Part shown: in pieces, positions 1 to 5,138 of the stretch | Numbering within the stretch: position 1 is the first letter of the stretch | Layout of the letters: each line of letters starts with the position of its first letter | Assembly: GCA_946543025.1 (NCBI GenBank) | Contig: CAMNLN010000261.1 | Location: forward strand, 1-5,138 | Source of the DNA: an uncultured Verrucomicrobiota bacterium | GTDB taxonomy: Bacteria; Verrucomicrobiota; Kiritimatiellia; RFP12; UBA1067 | Reading direction: 5' to 3' | Length of the DNA: 5,138 nt | Translations under genes and position numbers: made by a program | Notes under the pieces: model-generated | What the model was told of the DNA's origin: nothing | The model's database searches: none | The model's input: only the letters and a program-made list of their open reading frames with translations

Positions 1-857
<857 letters not shown>

Positions 858-864
858 GGTTCGA

Positions 865-1455
865 TCAGGCCTTGGGGACGAGGACCTTGTCGATGAGACC
901 CCATGCGCAGGCCTCGTCGGCGCTCATGAAGTGATCGCGATCCGTGTCGCGTACGACCTCTTCCATCGTCTTGCCCGAATGGGAGGCGAGAATCTCGTTG
1001 AGCTTCTCTTTGAGGCGGAGAATCTCTCGCGCGGTGATCTCGATGTCGCTCGCCTTGCCTTCCGCGCCTCCCCAGGGCTGGTGGATCATGATGCGGGCGT
1101 TGGGGAGCGCGAATCGCTTGCCCTTGGCGCCGGCGGTGAGAAGCACCGCACCCATCGAGGCGGCCTGCCCGATGCAGTAGGTGGCCACGGGACACGAGAT
1201 GAACTGCATCGTGTCGTAGATGGCCAGGCCCGCCGTGACGCTGCCGCCCGGCGAATTGACGTACATCGAGATCTCTTTCTTCGCGTCCTGCGCCTGCAGG
1301 AAGAGAAGCTGCGCGACGATCAGGTTCGCCGACTCGTCGTTCACCTCGCCGCCGAGGAGGACGATACGGTCCTGAAGGAGGCGAGAGTAGATGTCGTAGG
1401 AGCGTTCGCCGCGAGACGTCTGCTCCACGACCATCGGGATCAGGTAGGATTTCAT
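865..1455 (-). CDS. clpP: ATP-dependent Clp protease proteolytic subunit ClpP
   Basis: ClpP is the serine peptidase that forms a barrel of two stacked heptamers and degrades polypeptides delivered by ClpX. The protein is 196 aa, the normal length of the mature type with a very short N-terminal extension. The catalytic triad is visible: Ser100 in GQAASMGA, His125 in MIHQP, and Asp174 in DTDRDHF, each offset by three from the classic E. coli mature numbering (97/122/171). The N-terminal segment IPMVVEQTSRGERSYDIYSR and the oxyanion-side motif VNSPGGSV (66-73) are typical. Trp128 and Ala131 replace the usual Leu and Tyr in HQPLGGYQG. It is the second gene of the tig-clpP-clpX operon, 46 bases after tig. 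The start at 1455 fits the family N-terminus, although the upstream bases hold no Shine-Dalgarno but a pyrimidine-rich TTCAC repeat. Confidence 0.98.
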   Translation of the reverse strand: MKSYLIPMVVEQTSRGERSYDIYSRLLQDRIVLLGGEVNDESANLIVAQLLFLQAQDAKKEISMYVNSPGGSVTAGLAIYDTMQFISCPVATYCIGQAASMGAVLLTAGAKGKRFALPNARIMIHQPWGGAEGKASDIEITAREILRLKEKLNEILASHSGKTMEEVVRDTDRDHFMSADEACAWGLIDKVLVPKA

Positions 1456-1487
1456 GAGTGAAAGGTGAAGTGTGAAGGTGAAGGATA
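1456..1487. repeat. Short near-heptad repeat in the tig-clpP spacer
   Basis: On the plus strand the word GTGAA occurs four times at 1458, 1465, 1472 and 1478, so with steps of 7, 7 and 6 bases. In the tig-clpP mRNA this reads as four TTCAC words, and the last lies right before the clpP ATG. The usual place for a purine-rich ribosome-binding site is therefore occupied by a pyrimidine-rich repeat. Whether it is a binding site, an unstructured leader or a neutral slippage product cannot be told from one copy. Confidence 0.6.
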
Positions 1488-1501
1488 ACGGGCGCAGGGA
1501 A

Positions 1502-2809
1502 CTACTTGGCCTCCGCGAGAACGAAGTCCAGGGCTTTTTCGGCGCGAAGCTGTTCCTTGTAGAGGTCGGTCTGGTCGTTCTCTTCCATCTGCTTTCGGAT
1601 GTCCTCGACCGTCTTGCCGTTGGCAGCGGCCATCTTTTCGAGCCCGGCGGTCACGTCGGCGTCGGTCGCCTCCAGATTCTCCGCCTTGGCGATGCCGAGG
1701 AGGATGTAGGAGAGGCGAACCTGGCGGGTGGCGTTCGTTTCGGCGTCCGCGAGGATCTTGTCGCGGTTCTGCTCGATGTAGTCGGCTGACATGCCAGAAT
1801 ACTGCGCGCGCTGGGCGAGGTCCTGAAGGTAGGACTGGACCTGGCGCTGGACGAGCGAGGGCGGCACGTCGAAGTCGCTCTTCTTGAGGAGAAGCTCAAT
1901 CGCCTGATTCTTGCGGGCCTCCAGTTCGGCGGCGACGGCGTCCTTCTCCATCTGCTCGCGGAACTGCTTGCGCAGGGCGTCCATGTTCTCGGCCTTGGCG
2001 TCCTTCACGAATGTCTCGTCATCCGGCAGGATGCGGTGGCGGAACGACTTGACGGCGAGCGAATAAAGGGCCTTCTTGCCTTTGAGAGGTTCGGGGGCGG
2101 CGTCCTTCGGGAACTTGACCTCGACGCCGTCCTTGCTTTCGCCGGCCTTCATGCCTTTGAGCGCATCGAGGATTTCGGGCAGGAAGCGGCCTTCCTCGAT
2201 CTGGGTCCAGAAGCTTGTGGCGGAGCAAATGGCCTTCTGGTCCGGAACGACGTCCGCGAGCGGCGTCTTCGCCTTGTCGGCCAGCGTGCCGGAATAGTCG
2301 AACTGCACGAAGTCGCCGTCGCCGATCACGTCGCCGTCCTTGGCGTCCTCGAACTTGGCGAACGCGCGGCGGAAGCTCTCCACGCGATCGGTCACCTGCT
2401 CCTCGCTGACGGAAACGTCGCCCTTCTTGAGGGCGAGCTTCTTGTACTTCGGCAGGGAAAACGTCGGCTTCACCTCCACGTGCGCGGTGAACGAGAAGCC
2501 GGTCTCCGGGGTGAACAGCACGTCCGTCACGTTCTGGAGATTGACCGCGACTTCCTCCAGTCCGGACACCTTGAGCGCCTGCGGATAGAACGCGCGGAAG
2601 CACGCCTGCTGGGACTCTTGCGCGATTTCCTGCTGGAACTTCTGCTTGATGACGGGGAGCGGCACCTTGCCCTTGCGGAATCCGGGGATGACGCCCTGGC
2701 GCAGAAACACGTTCAGGACTTTCTGATATTCGCCCTTGATTTCCTCGGCATCGGCTTTGACCGAAAGAGCAATGACGCACGGACTCGATTCTTTCTTCTC
2801 GAACTTCAT
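1502..2809 (-). CDS. tig: Trigger factor (ribosome-associated chaperone)
   Basis: Trigger factor binds near the ribosome exit tunnel and shields nascent chains. At 435 aa it is close to the E. coli length of 432. The N-terminal ribosome-binding domain (about 1-115) carries the signature GFRKGKVP at residues 43-50, the same positions as in E. coli. A FKBP-like PPIase domain follows (about 155-258, with GDFVQFDYSGTL at 165-176 and LKGMKAGE at 217-224), then the helical C-terminal chaperone arms ending in DFVLAEAK. The segment between the first PPIase strand and the F-x-P-E helix (about 177-205) looks divergent from E. coli, so prolyl isomerase activity may be weak; this is inference. The start at 2809 is supported by GAAAGG (2816-2821) 6 bases upstream and by the perfect register of the signature. 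It is the first gene of the tig-clpP-clpX operon. Confidence 0.97.
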   Translation of the reverse strand: MKFEKKESSPCVIALSVKADAEEIKGEYQKVLNVFLRQGVIPGFRKGKVPLPVIKQKFQQEIAQESQQACFRAFYPQALKVSGLEEVAVNLQNVTDVLFTPETGFSFTAHVEVKPTFSLPKYKKLALKKGDVSVSEEQVTDRVESFRRAFAKFEDAKDGDVIGDGDFVQFDYSGTLADKAKTPLADVVPDQKAICSATSFWTQIEEGRFLPEILDALKGMKAGESKDGVEVKFPKDAAPEPLKGKKALYSLAVKSFRHRILPDDETFVKDAKAENMDALRKQFREQMEKDAVAAELEARKNQAIELLLKKSDFDVPPSLVQRQVQSYLQDLAQRAQYSGMSADYIEQNRDKILADAETNATRQVRLSYILLGIAKAENLEATDADVTAGLEKMAAANGKTVEDIRKQMEENDQTDLYKEQLRAEKALDFVLAEAK

Positions 2810-2815
2810 GTTAGA

Positions 2816-2821
2816 CCTTTC
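2816..2821 (-). promoter_or_regulatory. Ribosome-binding site of tig
   Basis: GAAAGG on the minus strand ends 6 bases before the ATG at 2809. It is the clearest Shine-Dalgarno in the tig-clpP-clpX operon and fixes the tig start. Confidence 0.75.
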
Positions 2822-2840
2822 TACGAAAAAGTGAGCAAAC

Positions 2841-2870
2841 AGAATAGCAAAAATGCGGATGAAATGCCAG
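2841..2870 (-). promoter_or_regulatory. Predicted sigma-70 type promoter for tig-clpP-clpX
   Basis: Read on the minus strand, CTGGCA (2865-2870, 4 of 6 matches to TTGACA) is followed after 18 bases by TATTCT (2841-2846, 4 of 6 to TATAAT). TG sits one base before the -10 (extended -10 form). Transcription would begin near 2834, giving a leader of about 25 bases that contains the GAAAGG ribosome-binding site of tig. The assignment is by consensus matching only. Confidence 0.5.
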
Positions 2871-2890
2871 TCCGAAATGTATGCTATAAT
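2864..2890 (+). promoter_or_regulatory. Predicted extended -10 promoter for the TSCPD/DjlA-like unit
   Basis: A perfect TATAAT lies at 2885-2890, preceded by TG at 2882-2883 with one base between, the extended -10 form. The best -35 is weak: ATGCCA at 2864-2869 with a short 15-base spacer. An extended -10 often needs no good -35. Transcription from about 2897 would give a leader of only about 14 bases, with the ribosome-binding site at its very 5' end. Confidence 0.65.
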
Positions 2891-2897
2891 ACCGGCG

Positions 2898-2902
2898 AAG
2901 GA
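2898..2902 (+). promoter_or_regulatory. Ribosome-binding site of the TSCPD gene
   Basis: AAGGA is 8 bases before the ATG at 2911 and supports that start. Confidence 0.75.
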
Positions 2903-2910
2903 AAAACAAG

Positions 2911-3171
2911 ATGAAGATCTACCAAACTCAAGGGACCTGCTCGCAGGCGATCCAGTACGAGGTTCAAGACGGCGTGCTCACGGCATGCCGCTTCGTCGGC
3001 GGCTGCCCCGGCAACACGCAGGGCGTCGCGCGGCTCGCGGTGGGGCGGCCCGTCGACGAGGTGATCAGTCTTCTCAAAGGCATCCAGTGCCGCGGCGGGA
3101 CTTCCTGCCCCGACCAGCTCGCCCGCGCGCTTGAAGCCGAGCGCGCCGCCACGGGAATCGTCACGCCATGA
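2911..3171 (+). CDS. TSCPD domain-containing small protein (TIGR03905-like)
   Basis: This 86-aa protein matches the small stand-alone TSCPD family. Its hallmarks are GTCS (8-11), FVGGCPGNTQG (28-38), EVISLLKGIQC (50-60) and TSCPDQLARAL (64-74). Five cysteines are present (C10, C26, C32, C60, C66); four sit in the conserved family motifs and could bind a metal or be redox active, which is inference. The TSCPD module is also known from the C-terminal region of B12-dependent ribonucleotide reductases, where cysteines help re-reduce the active site, but the role of the stand-alone form is not known. It has its own promoter and ribosome-binding site, and its stop overlaps the next start as ATGA, so the two proteins are probably made together. 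Family assignment is firm; function is open. Confidence 0.88.
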   Translation: MKIYQTQGTCSQAIQYEVQDGVLTACRFVGGCPGNTQGVARLAVGRPVDEVISLLKGIQCRGGTSCPDQLARALEAERAATGIVTP

Positions 3172-3929
3172 GTTGGATCGGTGCGGCGATCGGCGCGTTC
3201 CTCGGATCGAGCCGAGGCGGCGTCCTCGGAGGCATCCTGGGCGCCGTGCTCGGCAACTGGGTGGAGGGGAAGATACGCGGGGAATCTTCTGCGTCTGCCC
3301 CTAAGCCCGGCATGAAAGAGGAAGTGGTCGTCCTCACGGCGATCTCCGCCATGCTCGCGAAGCTGGCGAAGGCGGACGGGCATATCTCGATGGATGAGGT
3401 CCGCTATTGCGAGAACGTCTTCACGCGCCTTGGGCTTCGGGGCGAAAAGCGCGAGTTCTGCATCCGCACGTTTCGCCAGGCGAAGAGCGACGGCAACTCG
3501 ATCTACGACTACGCCGCCTCGTTCGCTGCCGCGCAACCTGACGGCGACGTGCGCACCGTCGTCTACGACATCCTATGGGACCTCGCATGCGCGGACGGGA
3601 AGGTGAGCCCGGAGGAGCGCGAGATACTCGCGAACATCGTGCGGCCGCTCCGCATCGACCCGCGTCTCTTCGCATGGCACAGCGCGCGGCGAGGCGTCGG
3701 TAGTTCCGCGCAGACGGAATCCCGCGCCGATCCGTACGAGGTGCTCGGCGTGAAGCGAAGCATGTCCAACGACGAGTTGCGCGCAGCCTACCGAGAGAAG
3801 GCGAAGCGCCTGCATCCCGACATCTTGCGCGCCCAAGGCCTTTCCGAGGAACTGCTGGGCCGCGCGAACGAGCAGATGTCCCGCATCAACGCCGCCTGGG
3901 ACGAGATCAAGAAGGAGCGCGGCATTTGA
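3168..3929 (+). CDS. DjlA-like TerB/J-domain co-chaperone
   Basis: The 253-aa protein has three parts in the order of the membrane co-chaperone DjlA. Residues 4-30 are hydrophobic and glycine-rich with GxxxG-like spacing (IGAAIGAFLG and GGILGAVLGN), probably one membrane segment able to pair with others. Residues about 51-170 resemble the TerB fold, with two related turns ADGHISMDE (69-77) and ADGKVSPEE (142-150) that look like the paired acidic loops of that family. Residues 188-250 are a J domain: DPYEVLGV, then the HPD motif at 216-218 that stimulates DnaK ATPase, and a final helix ending in KKERGI. The likely role is to bring DnaK to a membrane-side client. The start at 3168 overlaps the preceding stop by ATGA; only GGGA (3153-3156), 11 bases upstream, resembles an SD. 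Its 3' end overlaps prmA on the other strand by 23 bases. Orthology to djlA is inferred from architecture only. Confidence 0.87.
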   Translation: MSWIGAAIGAFLGSSRGGVLGGILGAVLGNWVEGKIRGESSASAPKPGMKEEVVVLTAISAMLAKLAKADGHISMDEVRYCENVFTRLGLRGEKREFCIRTFRQAKSDGNSIYDYAASFAAAQPDGDVRTVVYDILWDLACADGKVSPEEREILANIVRPLRIDPRLFAWHSARRGVGSSAQTESRADPYEVLGVKRSMSNDELRAAYREKAKRLHPDILRAQGLSEELLGRANEQMSRINAAWDEIKKERGI

Positions 3930-4803
3930 AGAGGCCGGTGCGCCATTCGCCGATCAGTTCGCTGTCGATCTCGACGAATCCGAGCGCCGCGTAGGCGGCA
4001 GCGACTTCGGGGTAGAGTTCGTCGAGAATGCCGGAAAGGATCAGTTTGCCGTCCGGCTTCACGAGCGCGACGATCTCCTTCGCAAAACGAATGAGGATGG
4101 GGCCGAGGACGTTCGCGGCCACCACGTCGGCGGCGAAGCGTTCGGCGGGCGAGAGGGGAATCACGTCGTTTAGCCGCGAGCTGCCGGAAAGATCGCCGCG
4201 GAAGAAATCAAGTGAGAGACCGTTGCGGGCGGCATTCTCGTTGGCGTTCTGGACGGCGTCCGGGTCGATGTCAAATCCCTTGACGGCACGGAAACCTTCC
4301 AGCACGGCGGCGATGGCGAGGATGCCGCTTCCGCAGCCGACGTCCAGAAACGAGCGGTCGGCGTCTTCGGCGGCAAGGCGGTCGATGAAATTCAAGCACG
4401 CGCGCGTAGTGGCATGCTGGCCCGTGCCGAACGCCATGCCGGGATCGAGGATGAGCGTCTTCTGCCCGGGGGCCGGCTTGAACGAGCCGATCTCCCACTC
4501 CGGAACGATGGCGAGGCGGGGCGAGACGACGTCGATCTTGAAGTGCTTGCGGTAGGCGAGCTTCCAGTCCTCGTCGGGGATCGAGCCGACGGCAGGATGA
4601 AGCTCGACGCCGACGATATGTCCTGCGGCAACGAGCGCTTCGACGGCGCGCGTCGCGTCGGACGGATCGGGGAGGAATATCTGAAGGGTGGTGTGGTCGT
4701 CCTCCACGTCGCGATACGAAGACAAAATCAAATCCCCTCCGTCGAACACTTCGAAGAGGGGATTGACGTGCCGTTCGTCGATCGGACAAGAGACGACCGT
4801 CAT
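3907..4803 (-). CDS. prmA: Ribosomal protein L11 methyltransferase PrmA
   Basis: PrmA trimethylates ribosomal protein L11 with S-adenosylmethionine. The 298-aa product is close to the usual length (293 in E. coli). The N-terminal substrate-recognition domain carries EDWKLAYRKHFKI (78-90), matching the conserved DW...W/F-K-x-HF region. The catalytic domain has the family signature DPGMAFGTGQHATT (120-133), the SAM-binding motif I LDVGCGSG (153-160), an acidic FDIDPDAV (177-184) and VVAANVLGPIL in place of the NxL-type motif. The start at 4803 is chosen because the family begins there; extending to the in-frame ATG at 4890 would add an atypical 29-residue segment overlapping the upstream gene. 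It begins 19 bases after that gene's stop with no visible Shine-Dalgarno, so coupled translation is likely. The 3' end overlaps the DjlA-like gene. Confidence 0.95.
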   Translation of the reverse strand: MTVVSCPIDERHVNPLFEVFDGGDLILSSYRDVEDDHTTLQIFLPDPSDATRAVEALVAAGHIVGVELHPAVGSIPDEDWKLAYRKHFKIDVVSPRLAIVPEWEIGSFKPAPGQKTLILDPGMAFGTGQHATTRACLNFIDRLAAEDADRSFLDVGCGSGILAIAAVLEGFRAVKGFDIDPDAVQNANENAARNGLSLDFFRGDLSGSSRLNDVIPLSPAERFAADVVAANVLGPILIRFAKEIVALVKPDGKLILSGILDELYPEVAAAYAALGFVEIDSELIGEWRTGLFKCRAPS

Positions 4804-4822
4804 GGCTGGATACGGAAAGCGC

Positions 4823-5044
4823 CTACTTGGCGGCTTCCGCCCGCTTGGCGAGCATCTTCTTGACGACGGCAGGGCGCTGCACGAGCACACGGACGTTTTC
4901 CGTGCTCATCAGCTTGACCTCTTCCTCGCCCAGCCCGAATTTGACCAGACGGCGGCGCTGCGAGGCGCTCTTGCGCGCCTTGCCGGCGGGCGTCTTGCAC
5001 GGACGGACGTGCGACTCTTTGCGTAATGTACGACCTGTACCCAT
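4823..5044 (-). CDS. Small very basic protein of unknown function upstream of prmA
   Basis: I do not recognise this 73-aa protein as a named family. It has 20 Lys/Arg against 6 Glu and no Asp. The N-terminal third (GTGRTLRKESHVRPCKTP) is probably unstructured. A basic stretch AGKARKSASQRRRL (20-33) and then a short hydrophobic/charged part VKFGLGEEEVKLMSTENV (34-51) and RPAVVKKMLAKRAEAAK (57-73) look helical. Length and charge resemble a ribosomal or rRNA-binding protein. It has a good ribosome-binding site, a plausible promoter and sits 19 bases before prmA, the L11 methyltransferase, so a ribosome link is a reasonable guess and no more. The protein contains one cysteine (C16) and so no zinc-binding set. 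That it is a real gene is supported by start signals and spacing. Confidence 0.82.
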   Translation of the reverse strand: MGTGRTLRKESHVRPCKTPAGKARKSASQRRRLVKFGLGEEEVKLMSTENVRVLVQRPAVVKKMLAKRAEAAK

Positions 5045-5049
5045 CTTCT

Positions 5050-5054
5050 ACCTC
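5050..5054 (-). promoter_or_regulatory. Ribosome-binding site of the small basic protein gene
   Basis: GAGGT on the minus strand lies 5 bases before the ATG at 5044. It decides this start over other in-frame choices. Confidence 0.75.
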
Positions 5055-5082
5055 GTTTCTTGAAAAGCGAAAAACGGCGAAT

Positions 5083-5111
5083 ATTATGCCGTTTCCTGCG
5101 GCAAAAAGCAA
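5083..5111 (-). promoter_or_regulatory. Predicted promoter for the small basic protein-prmA unit
   Basis: On the minus strand TTGCTT (5106-5111, 3 of 6 to TTGACA) is separated by 17 bases from CATAAT (5083-5088, 5 of 6 to TATAAT). Transcription would start near 5076, giving a leader of about 30 bases. The -10 is embedded among CGGC/GCCG words (5075-5078, 5088-5091, 5099-5102) that could pair into small 4-bp inverted repeats. Consensus matching only. Confidence 0.5.
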
Positions 5112-5138
5112 GCGCAAATTTCATGCATGTTGCTTGCC

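Noticed and set aside
2019..2780. Minus-strand 253-codon frame inside tig in another reading frame.
   Set aside because: Arg/Gly-rich shadow of the trigger factor coding sequence with no domain.
2036..2914. Plus-strand open frame of 292 codons opposite tig, ending with an ATGA overlap with the TSCPD start.
   Set aside because: The translation is low-complexity (Leu/Glu/Arg/Gly-rich) as expected of a tig shadow, and it would run across both predicted promoters. The TSCPD gene has its own signals.
2964..3536. Minus-strand 190-codon frame opposite the TSCPD and DjlA-like genes.
   Set aside because: Shadow of two supported plus-strand genes; no start signal or family resemblance.
4804..4890. 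N-terminal extension of prmA to the in-frame ATG at 4890.
   Set aside because: The added residues do not resemble PrmA and would overlap the end of the small basic gene by 68 bases; the ATG at 4803 gives the normal family length.
4823..5044. Small basic protein as bL35, bS21 or another universal ribosomal protein.
   Set aside because: Size and charge fit, but the diagnostic motifs of these families are not visible, so no name was assigned.

Overview
The window is GC-rich and almost fully coding. It holds seven genes in three transcription units, all recognisable as housekeeping or small accessory genes except one short basic protein. I see no mobile element, CRISPR array, rRNA or tRNA. Protein style (a ClpP with HQPWGGAEGK around the catalytic His, a PrmA with FGTGQHATT, a divergent trigger factor PPIase domain, and a TSCPD small protein) fits a member of the Verrucomicrobiota/Kiritimatiellota/Lentisphaerota part of the PVC group. 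This is an impression from family resemblance, not a search result.

Left part (1-2809, minus strand): the classic protein quality-control operon, read right to left as tig (trigger factor), clpP (protease subunit), clpX (unfoldase, cut by the left edge). It is probably driven by a promoter at about 2841-2870. Trigger factor receives nascent chains at the ribosome exit tunnel. ClpX unfolds tagged or damaged proteins and feeds them into the ClpP chamber.

Middle (2885-3929, plus strand): a divergent two-gene unit with a good extended -10 promoter. It encodes an 86-aa TSCPD-domain protein with five cysteines, then a 253-aa protein with a glycine-rich hydrophobic N-terminus, a TerB-like helical domain and a C-terminal J domain, which is the architecture of DjlA. 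The two genes overlap by ATGA. The -35 regions of this promoter and of the tig promoter lie on the same bases on opposite strands.

Right part (3907-5111, minus strand): a 73-aa very basic protein of unknown function followed by prmA (ribosomal protein L11 methyltransferase). PrmA and the DjlA-like gene converge and their coding ends overlap by 23 bases.

The first gene of each unit has a good Shine-Dalgarno sequence, whereas the downstream genes have weak or no such site. In front of clpP there is instead a short near-heptad repeat (GTGAA on the plus strand, TTCAC on the mRNA). I do not see an undescribed multi-gene system. The most open questions are the small basic protein linked to prmA, and the pairing of the TSCPD protein with the DjlA-like co-chaperone beside the tig-clpPX operon.
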